NCBI GenBank assembly: GCA_036172455.1
Contig: JAXKVY010000001.1
Span: 372,001 to 436,000 of the forward strand
Reading direction: 5' to 3'
Origin: Candidatus Izemoplasma sp.
GTDB lineage: Bacteria > Bacillota_I > Bacilli_A > Izemoplasmatales > Izemoplasmataceae
Length of the DNA stretch: 64,000 bases
Shown here: positions 51,271 through 59,161 of the stretch, piece by piece
Numbering within the stretch: the first letter of the stretch is position 1
How the letters are laid out: each line of letters starts with the position of its first letter
The notes under the pieces: model-generated
Seen by the model: the letters and a program-made list of their open reading frames with translations, nothing else
Database searches by the model: none
What the model was told of the DNA's origin: nothing
Program-made: the position numbers and the translations under genes

Positions 51271-52473
51271 TTATTCATAACGTTTTTTAAAACGCATTGA
51301 GATTAGTTTAACAGAGATATTTAAGACAAGTACAATCAGTAAAATTACAACAGCAATCGTACTTGCTAATTGAATGTTGGCTGGTTCATCTGACATTAAA
51401 GACCAGATATGAACAGCTAAGGTTGTTGATTTTCCAAAGATTGAAATATCATCTTTAACTGCTGTCCCGATTGCAAATATAAGCGCTGCGGACTCTCCAA
51501 TAATACGTCCAATCGCAAGCAATGTAGCAGTTAAAATCCCAGGCAATGCATTCGGTAAGACGACTTTAAAAGTTGTTTGTGTATGATTCGCACCTAGTGC
51601 AAGTGAAGCATTTCGTAATGCATCTGGAACCACTTTTAACGATTCTTCTGTTGATCGAATTATGACTGGTAACAAGATAACACCAAGTGTTAGACTTCCT
51701 GAAATTAAGTTTCCACTTGTGGCGCTAGTGTATCGTACGGTTAAGGGAACAAACACTGCGAGACCCATCAATCCAAAGATAATGCTTGGGACACCTGTTA
51801 ATACTTCAACCATACTTCTTAATGTATTCGTGATTCTATTTTTCGGTGCAAATTCATTGAGGTAAATGGCTGTAAAGATCCCAATTGGTAAACTAAATAG
51901 TAAACTCATACCAATCACATATAATGTTGTTATAATTGATCCTCTAATACCGCCCCCTAGAGATGTAAATACAATCTCTCTAAAATTATCTGATGCATTA
52001 AGTTCGTTAATCATGTATTCTGCCCCATAGATTGGTAAAGCGGATGCTTTATCTTCAAACTTAATGGCAGTGACAATATTACCTACTTTAATTCCAAAAT
52101 TTTCTGTTGTGGGGTTGTTTTTATCATTTAAAGATTGCATTGGTGAATCTTTTGCGATATAAACGACGCGTATAACATTTTTCCCTTCGCGGTTTTCCGT
52201 ATCTTCAAAGGCAATGCCCCATCGATCGGAGTAATACATATTATCTTCAAGTGTATCAGGCGCTTCGGTTGTTGAATACGTTATATCACCTTCAATATCT
52301 GCATTATAGTATTTCTCGTGATAGTCATTAACTAGTAATCCAAAGTCAAGTAAATCTGAGCCGTTACGAAACACATAAATAAATATCATTGACAAGGCTA
52401 TAACAGCAATCGATGAGGCCACGTAAGTTAATGCCTGATATAAAATATCTATTTTTTTACGTCTATTTGACAT
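51271..52473 (-). CDS. pstA: Phosphate ABC transporter permease PstA with an extra extracytoplasmic segment
   Basis: Membrane permease of about 400 residues against 280-300 for most PstA. TM1 is near residues 15-37; the permease core with 'GGIRGSIITTLYVIGMSLLF' and the EAA-like loop 'ALRNASLALGANHTQTTFKV' begins only after about residue 168. The intervening 130 residues are hydrophilic and include a PDZ-like pattern ('VIRVVYIAKDSPMQSL', 'FGIKVGNIVTAIKF', 'REIVFTSLGGG'). The second ATG (52471-52473) fits the ribosome site better. It overlaps the pstC end. Confidence 0.92.
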   Translation of the reverse strand: MSNRRKKIDILYQALTYVASSIAVIALSMIFIYVFRNGSDLLDFGLLVNDYHEKYYNADIEGDITYSTTEAPDTLEDNMYYSDRWGIAFEDTENREGKNVIRVVYIAKDSPMQSLNDKNNPTTENFGIKVGNIVTAIKFEDKASALPIYGAEYMINELNASDNFREIVFTSLGGGIRGSIITTLYVIGMSLLFSLPIGIFTAIYLNEFAPKNRITNTLRSMVEVLTGVPSIIFGLMGLAVFVPLTVRYTSATSGNLISGSLTLGVILLPVIIRSTEESLKVVPDALRNASLALGANHTQTTFKVVLPNALPGILTATLLAIGRIIGESAALIFAIGTAVKDDISIFGKSTTLAVHIWSLMSDEPANIQLASTIAVVILLIVLVLNISVKLISMRFKKRYE

Positions 52474-53428
52474 CGACATTACCTACTTTCCGTTTAACAA
52501 AATTCAGTGTAATATTCGTTATTAAGATAACAATCATCAATACAATACCCACACTAAACCGTATATCATAATCAATACCAACTGTTTCTTTTAATCCTTG
52601 TAGCATCGTTGATGTCAGTGTGGATGTAATCTGGAAGAACCCAAGAGATGGACCACTTCTTGCATTCCCCGCAACTAGTGAAACCGCAGTGGCTTCTCCT
52701 AATGCACGACCAATCCCTAAAATAGCGGCGGTGAAAATACCAGACTTTGCACTGGTTAAAACAACCTTAAAATTCGTTTGCGTCTTGGTTGCCCCGAGGG
52801 CTAAAGAGCCATGAATAATATCTTTATTCACACTTCTTATCGCAACCTCACTCAAGGCTGTAATAGTGGGTAAAATCATCAGTGAGAGAACTAACACTGT
52901 TGCTAGAACACTGTTTCCTCCTTTAGATTGTACACCAAATATTTTCGCTAAGTTATAGACAAACGTTAAGATTAATCCACTTCCAAATAATCCATATACA
53001 ATTGATGGGATTGCAGCGAGTAACTCTACAACAGTCCGCATCACTTCAGCCAATTTCTTTGGCGCAATACGCGCAATAAACAAGGCCGTTAACACCCCAA
53101 TCGGTAATGAAATTAACAGTGATAAGAATGCAATATATAGGGTATTAATAATAATGAACCCGACACCATAGAGGTTAGACACAAATGCTCTTCCTTCAAG
53201 CCAGGTTGTCCCAGTTAAGAACCGCCATAAATTGACACGTCCAATACCATCATTATCTGTCACAAAGGGAATTACTCCTTCTGCGGTGACAAATACTATA
53301 ATAATGATGATAAATGACGCACTAATAATTGTGGCAAGTAAAAAGAATGCCTTGATAATGAAGTCAATCACATCATTTTTAGTGTGTATGTGTAGTTTCG
53401 ATTGTACTTTTTTTAATATATTAGTCAT
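52463..53428 (-). CDS. pstC: Phosphate ABC transporter permease PstC
   Basis: A 321-residue permease, six TM helices, with the cytoplasmic loop 'HGSLALGATKTQTNFKVVL' and 'IGRALGEATAVSLVAGN' typical of PstC. It pairs with PstA. AAGGAGG precedes the start; a hairpin separates it from pstS, probably reducing its level relative to the binding protein. Confidence 0.95.
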   Translation of the reverse strand: MTNILKKVQSKLHIHTKNDVIDFIIKAFFLLATIISASFIIIIIVFVTAEGVIPFVTDNDGIGRVNLWRFLTGTTWLEGRAFVSNLYGVGFIIINTLYIAFLSLLISLPIGVLTALFIARIAPKKLAEVMRTVVELLAAIPSIVYGLFGSGLILTFVYNLAKIFGVQSKGGNSVLATVLVLSLMILPTITALSEVAIRSVNKDIIHGSLALGATKTQTNFKVVLTSAKSGIFTAAILGIGRALGEATAVSLVAGNARSGPSLGFFQITSTLTSTMLQGLKETVGIDYDIRFSVGIVLMIVILITNITLNFVKRKVGNVDVK

Positions 53429-53452
53429 TGATATGCCTCCTTATATCGCAAG

Positions 53453-53476
53453 AAAAGCCCTAATAAATAAGGGCTG
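53453..53476 (-). terminator. Partial terminator between pstS and pstC
   Basis: AGCCCT/AGGGCT stem, eight-base loop, then TTTTC on the minus strand. The T run is short, so it may attenuate and not stop transcription. Confidence 0.6.
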
Positions 53477-53517
53477 TTTCTTGATATAATTAAAATAAAA
53501 GGTTTGAAAAATTATTA

Positions 53518-54444
53518 TTAGTCTAGGAGTTCTTCCCAAGTTGTTACTTCTCCACTATAAATATTTTTAAGATCCGCGGCTGTGACACTGTTTAATTCAT
53601 TGTTTAGATTAACAATTACGACAATGGCATCCCATGCTAATTGGCCTTGTGTTCCAGCTTCGCCAGCTTCAGAATCTTTGAATGGACGTGATGCAAATCC
53701 AATATGTTTGTAGTTGTCACCATCTTTTTCACTACCTTGTGTCCGTTTGAATCCATCTGATGATCCAGTATGATCATGCTCAGGAACAAAGTTTCCACAC
53801 TTTGGTGCAAATGCTGATGATAATGCTTCAGCGATTTTTTGAATAGAGTCTGATCCACCAAAGCGAATTACGACATCACTGTTGTCTTGAGCACATACAG
53901 GATGTTCTGCTGCAATATCATCCCAAGTTTCCGTGCTTTCTAATGCAACAGCACCTTCATTGGTAATAATATCTGCGCCATCTGTTGTTCCCATGAATGC
54001 TACAAATGCTAATACAATATTTTTTTCTGTTTCATTTGCATAATCATCCATCGCCCGTGTCACATAATTAAATGGACGTTTTAAGTCATAGGTGTTATTT
54101 ACTACATTAGGTACCGAAGGTTCTACTCCGTTAAATGCTAAGCCTTTGACATCATCATTTAATGTTGCTAATGAGATATACCCAATACCATACTCATCGG
54201 TTGTGATCGAGTTCAAAATACCTGTATTGTCTTTAATAACAAATCCATCGACTAACACACTGTCATCTTCTTCTGCTTCATCAAATCCAATACCACCCAT
54301 AAATCCGGCACGTGTACCGCTTGATGTATCTCGTGTATAAACAGTGATGTTGTTTGTTGAATCCCATCCTGCTTCGGTATTACCACATGCACTTAATGTC
54401 AGTGCAAATACAAATACTGTTACTAATACTACTAACTTTTTCAT
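53518..54444 (-). CDS. pstS: Phosphate-binding lipoprotein PstS, halves in circularly permuted order
   Basis: A 308-residue lipoprotein (lipobox 'LTLSACGN', Cys20). The usual second half of PstS comes first: 'NITVYTRDTSSGTRAGF' (residues 32-48), 'EYGIGYISLATL', 'KRPFNYVTRAMDD'. The usual first half comes last: 'IRFGGSDSIQKIAEALSS' (193-210), 'HIGFASRPFKDSEA' (247-260), 'AWDAIVVIVNLNNEL', ending 'NIYSGEVTTWEELLD' (294-308), which normally leads straight into the segment found here at residue 32. All phosphate-loop motifs are present. It is first gene of pstSCAB-phoU-phoR, behind a PhoP box. Confidence 0.93.
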   Translation of the reverse strand: MKKLVVLVTVFVFALTLSACGNTEAGWDSTNNITVYTRDTSSGTRAGFMGGIGFDEAEEDDSVLVDGFVIKDNTGILNSITTDEYGIGYISLATLNDDVKGLAFNGVEPSVPNVVNNTYDLKRPFNYVTRAMDDYANETEKNIVLAFVAFMGTTDGADIITNEGAVALESTETWDDIAAEHPVCAQDNSDVVIRFGGSDSIQKIAEALSSAFAPKCGNFVPEHDHTGSSDGFKRTQGSEKDGDNYKHIGFASRPFKDSEAGEAGTQGQLAWDAIVVIVNLNNELNSVTAADLKNIYSGEVTTWEELLD

Positions 54445-54481
54445 TTTTGTTTGTTTCCTCCTTAAATTAACTTACACACTA

Positions 54482-54535
54482 ACTATAGCATGTGACTATT
54501 TAATCTCAATTTCGTTTGTGTTAATTTTTTGTTAA
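54482..54535 (-). promoter_or_regulatory. PhoP box and promoter of the pst operon
   Basis: On the minus strand two TTAACA hexamers separated by five bases (54530-54535 and 54519-54524) match the PhoP box, followed 31 bases later by the -10 TATAGT (54482-54487). The operon should be induced by phosphate starvation. Confidence 0.78.
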
Positions 54536-54556
54536 CAAACATCATAAGCTAGTAAA

Positions 54557-54583
54557 TAAAAAGGACGAGAAATTCTCGTCTTT
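54557..54583 (-). terminator. Terminator of phoB
   Basis: GACGAG/CTCGTC stem with A/T-rich loop and a T run on the minus strand (complement of the A run near 54557-54562). Confidence 0.82.
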
Positions 54584-54597
54584 CTATAATATATATA

Positions 54598-55263
54598 CTA
54601 TACAATTTTGTATCCAATGCCACGTACTGTTTTTATAAAGTTTGCGTCCGGATCAATTTTTTCTCTCAGTTTAAATATATGGACATCGACAACTCGAGAA
54701 TCTCCATCATAACTGAATCCCCACAGATTGGTTAGAAGTTGATTTCGTGATAATGCTTTCCCTTTATTCTTTAAAAGATATTGTAATAATTCAAACTCTT
54801 TAAGTGTTACTTCAATCTTTTCATCGTTTCGAAATACTTCATAACTGCTGTTAACAATCGTTAAGTCATTGTAGTGTATTACGTCATCATTGTTCATCAA
54901 TCCTTGACGGCGTAATCCTGCCTTAATTCGGGCTAGAAGTTCTCTTGGTGAAAAAGGTTTTTTTATATAATCATCAGCTCCGACATCAAAACCTTTAATG
55001 ACATTATACTCATCATCTAATGCAGTAAGCATAATGATATATACTTCATTACCTTCATCGCGAAGCTTTTTACATATCTCCATACCATCCATATTCGGAA
55101 GCATTAAATCGAGTAATAAAATGTCAAAATGTTTTGTACTGGCTTTTTTATATCCTTCAAAGCCATCTAATGCTGAATCGACTTCATATCCCATTTGTGA
55201 AAGATCGTACTCAATCATCCGTTGAATTGCTTGTTCATCTTCAATGATTAATATCTTTGCCAT
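54598..55263 (-). CDS. phoB: PhoB/PhoP-type response regulator
   Basis: A 221-residue OmpR-family regulator: receiver domain with the phosphorylated Asp in 'DILLLDLMLPNMDG' and conserved Lys in 'DDYIKKPFSP', and a winged-helix DNA-binding domain ('LKEFELLQYLLKNKGKALSR' ... 'VDVHIFKLREKI'). It would bind the PhoP boxes seen nearby and pair with PhoR. ATG 55261-55263 has GAGGTG. It is transcribed apart from pst, between pstS and the Na/phosphate symporter gene. Confidence 0.93.
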   Translation of the reverse strand: MAKILIIEDEQAIQRMIEYDLSQMGYEVDSALDGFEGYKKASTKHFDILLLDLMLPNMDGMEICKKLRDEGNEVYIIMLTALDDEYNVIKGFDVGADDYIKKPFSPRELLARIKAGLRRQGLMNNDDVIHYNDLTIVNSSYEVFRNDEKIEVTLKEFELLQYLLKNKGKALSRNQLLTNLWGFSYDGDSRVVDVHIFKLREKIDPDANFIKTVRGIGYKIV

Positions 55264-55282
55264 AGCTAACACCTCATATATT

Positions 55283-55332
55283 ACTATATCACAATTATTA
55301 TTAAATTATAAAAAACTAACAATTAATTAACA
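55283..55332. promoter_or_regulatory. phoB upstream region with a plus-strand PhoP-box-like pair
   Basis: TGATATAGT on the minus strand (-10 at 55283-55288) is the likely phoB promoter. On the plus strand CTAACA (55316-55321), five bases, TTAACA (55327-55332) form a PhoP-box-like pair in the opposite orientation, about 30 bases upstream of the -10. Confidence 0.42.
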
Positions 55333-55346
55333 ATTCCTAACGCTTT

Positions 55347-57053
55347 TTAAACTTCGTAATCTAATTCTTCGTTGTAATAGTATTCCTGTGTAACGTTAAT
55401 AACAATATTGTTGCAGTGATCCCCGATACGTTCAATGTTAGATAAAATATCGACATATAATCCATCCTGTGTTTCTAATGCCAACTTATTATTAATCCGC
55501 ATAATATGACGTTTTCTGTTTTTGATAACTAAGCGATCAATAACATCTTCACGATCCATTACTTTTTTCGCGCTAATAGCGTCTTGTGTGTCAAATGTCT
55601 CAATCGTTAAAGCGAGGGTTTCGCTGACTACATCATATAACGTACGTAATTCATTTAATGCATCTTCGCTTAATATAATCTTGTCTTCGTAGCGGTTCTC
55701 AAAGAATTGAAGTAAGTTCGTACAATGGTCGCCAATACGCTCAAAGTCCCTTATGGTATCAACAAATGCAGCTTGATCTGAAGATGCTTGCTTATCTAAA
55801 TCATTTTGCGCTATTTTAACTAAATAGTCATGCGCTTTTTTATCAATGGTATCTAACATTTCTTCAATCTGCATTCCATTTTCAAATAATTTTTTATCTT
55901 CTTTGAAAGAGTATTTCACTGTATATTCAAACATTTGTTCAGTCAAACGCCCCATATTAAGAACAACTTTTTTAGCACTCTCAAGAGCTAATGTTGGTGC
56001 TTCATCAATTAGGTCATCATTTAACGCATCAATATCAACATTTAACGCATCAATATCAACATTGATTAATCCATCTTCCCCAGGGATGATGAGCATTGAT
56101 AACTTAACCAGCTGGTTAATAAACCAAAACATAATAAAGGTATTTATTATATTAAATCCCATATGTGCAAAACTTATCGTCATTGCGGCATCTTCGCCAT
56201 TTAGAAAAGTATCTTGTAAATATTGAATTATTGCTGTATAAGGTCTCAAAAATGTCATAAATACAAAACTTCCTACAACGTTGAAAATAACATGTACCGC
56301 CGCTGTTCTTTTTGCTGCAATACTTCCACCTAAAGACGCTAATACAGCTGTAACAGTCGTTCCAATATTATCTCCAAACGTAATGGCTATAGCCCCAATA
56401 AGCGGCACAGCTCCCGTTGTGTACAATTCTTGTAAGATTCCAATAGTTGCACTACTTGATTGGATCGTAGCAGTTGTAGCAGTCCCAACAATAAGGCCTA
56501 AAACAGGGTGTGAAGCGACCACTTCTAACGCATTAGTAAACCAAGGTTGATAAGCAAGCTGTTTTAACGCTCCCCCCATCACATCAAGACCAAAGAACAG
56601 CATACCAAATCCAAGTAATACACCCCCAAATTGACGGTATCGTTTACGCGAACTAAAGAAGACTAAGAAGCTCCCTGCGGCCATAATTGGTAATGCGTAT
56701 GCCTTAATCTTAAGGCCTAATAAAAACGATGTTACAGTCGTGCCAATATTCGCCCCTAAAATAATTCCGATTGCCTGAGGCAATGTCATTAACCCCGCAC
56801 GAACAAGTCCGATCGTTTATGCCGTTGTCCCAGAAGACGATTGTATGAGTCCTGTAATAACAATCCCAACAATAATACCTTTAATAGGTGTGTTAGTTGA
56901 TTTTTCTATAATTAATTTTAACTTATTCCCAGCAATAGCTTTTAAAGAGTCTCCCATAAGATTAATCCCATAAAGGAAAATCCCTAATCCTCCCAAAATT
57001 TGAAAAATGGTGATCTGCCAATCGATAGGCGTCACATCTGCTAGTAAAATCAT
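55347..57053 (-). pseudogene. nptA: Na/phosphate cotransporter (NptA/YjbB-like) interrupted by one in-frame TAA
   Basis: The frame from ATG 57051-57053 (AAGGAGG) encodes 78 residues ending 'GLIQSSSGTTA', then TAA (56817-56819), then continues in the same frame with 'TIGLVRAGLMTLPQAIGIIL' through the second QSSS repeat ('TATIQSSSATIGIL') to a C-terminal PhoU-like domain ('IRDFERIGDHCTNLLQFF', 'ILSNIERIGDHCNNIVINV'), 568 codons overall. The first half lies inside the conserved QSSS substrate site. Everything else looks intact. It may be recent inactivation, read-through, re-initiation at 56789 or a sequence error. Confidence 0.85.
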
Positions 57054-57083
57054 CAGTTTCCTCCTTAAGTGAATACCATACAA

Positions 57084-57152
57084 AATATATCATAAAATTA
57101 ACAATAATGAAACAATTAAATTGTTTTTTAATATTTATTAATATTATCTTAA
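57084..57152 (-). promoter_or_regulatory. Promoter region of the symporter gene with degenerate PhoP-box-like repeats
   Basis: Minus strand TGATATATT gives an extended -10 (57084-57089). Upstream, TTAAGA, TTAATA and TTAAAA (starting at 57152, 57141 and 57131) recur every 10-11 bases, a degenerate PhoP-box pattern. Confidence 0.35.
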
Positions 57153-57171
57153 CAAATCACTTAGATTACAT

Positions 57172-57193
57172 AAAAAAAGGACTTACTGTCCTT
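57172..57193 (-). terminator. Terminator of the tandem nano-RNase operon
   Basis: AAGGAC/GTCCTT stem with five-base loop, T7 on the minus strand. The stop codon of the second nrnA gene lies in the hairpin. Confidence 0.82.
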
Positions 57194-58148
57194 CTTTGTA
57201 AGCTTTAGCAAGTTTATCTGCATCTTCTAATAACAAGTCTGTACGATCCCAAGTTCCTAAACTAGCACCACTTGCCATCGCATGGCCACCACCATCATAT
57301 TTGGCAGCTAGTTCATTAATTGCAGGCCCTTTTGAACGTAATCGACATCGTACGATTCCTTCTTCATATTCCGCAAAGAGTGCCCAGATTGGACAATCTT
57401 TAAATTTGCCTAATTCATTTACTAAACTTGTTGCTTCTTCTAAATCAACATCAAACTCTTCCAAATATTTTGGCAAGATTTTAAAATAAACAACACCGTT
57501 CTCAGTTTTTTTATAGTTTTGTAATACAAATCCTTTAAAACGCGTAAAGTTTTCTGTACGGGTATCTAAATAATCATAGACATCTCTAGCATCTAATCCG
57601 GCATCATAAAGCAGGGCTACATTCCGGAAAGTATCTCCATCGACACCGCTATATTTAAAGCGGCCTGTATCGGTTAATATACCAAAGAATAAGGCATCTG
57701 CGGCTTCTTTACTTAAAACATATTCCTCTTTAAACGCATTGTATAAATCAAGAATGATTAAAGCTGCGGCTGGTCGTGATGTATCAATATATTCCACATC
57801 ACCATAGGTTTCAACCTGGATGTGATGATCCATCTTAATTGTTTTTTCACACCGTTTAAATCGTTCATCTCCCATACGCTCAATATTTGCCGTATCAACG
57901 AGTATTCCTAAGGCATTATCAAATACCGTATCATCTTTTAAAACATCGGGTACACCGATATATGAGGTGAAATCGCTCGTTTCACCAACGACGTAGACTG
58001 TTTTATTATCATAACTTGCTTCAATCATATGTTTTAATCCAAATGCTGTCCCAATCGCGTCTCCATCAGGTCTTGCATGAGGAAATACGATAATCGTCTC
58101 ATACCTTGCAATTAAATCATGGATTGTTTGTAATTTTTCTTTATTCAT
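57183..58148 (-). CDS. nrnA: DHH/DHHA1 phosphoesterase, NrnA-like (copy 2)
   Basis: A 321-residue oligoribonuclease/pAp-phosphatase-type enzyme that degrades 2-5-mers of RNA or short DNA. DHH domain motifs 'VFPHARPDGDAIGTAFG' and 'IKMDHHIQVETYGD', and the DHHA1 motif 'KYDGGGHAMASGASLG' are complete. The ATG overlaps the upstream paralogue's stop by 8 bp, with TAGGAG inside that gene. Confidence 0.93.
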   Translation of the reverse strand: MNKEKLQTIHDLIARYETIIVFPHARPDGDAIGTAFGLKHMIEASYDNKTVYVVGETSDFTSYIGVPDVLKDDTVFDNALGILVDTANIERMGDERFKRCEKTIKMDHHIQVETYGDVEYIDTSRPAAALIILDLYNAFKEEYVLSKEAADALFFGILTDTGRFKYSGVDGDTFRNVALLYDAGLDARDVYDYLDTRTENFTRFKGFVLQNYKKTENGVVYFKILPKYLEEFDVDLEEATSLVNELGKFKDCPIWALFAEYEEGIVRCRLRSKGPAINELAAKYDGGGHAMASGASLGTWDRTDLLLEDADKLAKAYKEGQ

Positions 58149-59082
58149 TATTTTGACTCCTAACTATGTGCTGGTGGAGGTCTTCTAGTAACTTAGAGGC
58201 TTCATCTAACGACTTTAAGTTACACCCACACGCTAAAGCATGCCCGCCACCACCGTATTGTTTTGCAACCGCCACAATTGGCGTTGATTTACTTCTTAAT
58301 TCAACCATAACTTCATCGCCATCTTCTGTGAAATTAGCCCATGCATCAATACCTTTAATACCACTCATTTGATTTACCATTGCTCGAGAAACCGTAAATG
58401 TTGAGACGTTAAACATTTCACTAACTTCTTCAGTGTTGGTCATATATGCGATATGGTCTTTAAATATTTTAAAGTTATTAATAAAATACCCTTTAAGTTT
58501 CTTAAAATTCAGTTCTTCAGTATAAAGATGCCCATAAATCCATTGTAGTTTCGCCCCTCTACGAAGTAAAAAGGCTGCGATTTCTAATGTGTCAGCTTGT
58601 GTACTCGGATATAAAAAGCGGCCACTATCGGTGACAATACCAGCGAGAAACGCTGTACTCGCCTGTTCATCAAATCGCAGTTGATAATCTGTCAAAATAT
58701 CAACAATCATTTCAGCACAAGCAATTTTACTTGAATCAATATATGAAATACATTCAATATCAGGCGCGTTTAAGTGATGATCAAGTACGAGTACTTGATC
58801 AGCTAGAGTATAACGATCATCACTAATGAGTCGTTTTACACAGACATCTAGTATAATTGCTAATGCGCCTTCATAAAAACTATCCTCAATCGTATCCATC
58901 TTGCCGAGAAAGTTAAAGACATTTTCATCCCCAACCGCATACACAGATTTCTTAGGATAATTTAATTCAATAACCCTTTTTAACCCCATCTGACTTCCAT
59001 AAGCATCCCCATCTGGATTGTTATGTCGATGAATGATTATTGTATCATACTCTTCAATTAATTTAATCACTTGTTCTTTCAT
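58141..59082 (-). CDS. DHH/DHHA1 phosphoesterase, NrnA-like (copy 1)
   Basis: A 313-residue paralogue of the next gene. Motifs 'IIHRHNNPDGDAYGSQMG', 'LVLDHHLNAPDIEC' and 'QYGGGGHALACGCNL' are complete, so it should be active. The second of two adjacent ATG codons (59080-59082) has the better distance to GAGGTG. The two copies differ widely, so the duplication is old; substrate specialisation (RNA oligomers, pGpG/pApA, pAp) is likely but not readable. Confidence 0.92.
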   Translation of the reverse strand: MKEQVIKLIEEYDTIIIHRHNNPDGDAYGSQMGLKRVIELNYPKKSVYAVGDENVFNFLGKMDTIEDSFYEGALAIILDVCVKRLISDDRYTLADQVLVLDHHLNAPDIECISYIDSSKIACAEMIVDILTDYQLRFDEQASTAFLAGIVTDSGRFLYPSTQADTLEIAAFLLRRGAKLQWIYGHLYTEELNFKKLKGYFINNFKIFKDHIAYMTNTEEVSEMFNVSTFTVSRAMVNQMSGIKGIDAWANFTEDGDEVMVELRSKSTPIVAVAKQYGGGGHALACGCNLKSLDEASKLLEDLHQHIVRSQNNE

Positions 59083-59107
59083 CATTTCACCTCTAAACTA
59101 ACAGTCT

Positions 59108-59116
59108 ATTATATCA
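59108..59116 (-). promoter_or_regulatory. Extended -10 promoter of the tandem nrnA operon
   Basis: Minus strand TGATATAAT, about 25 bases before the start codon. Confidence 0.6.
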
Positions 59117-59161
59117 CATTTTAAGTACGTAAGTAAGACATTTTACAGATTAATTGCTAGT

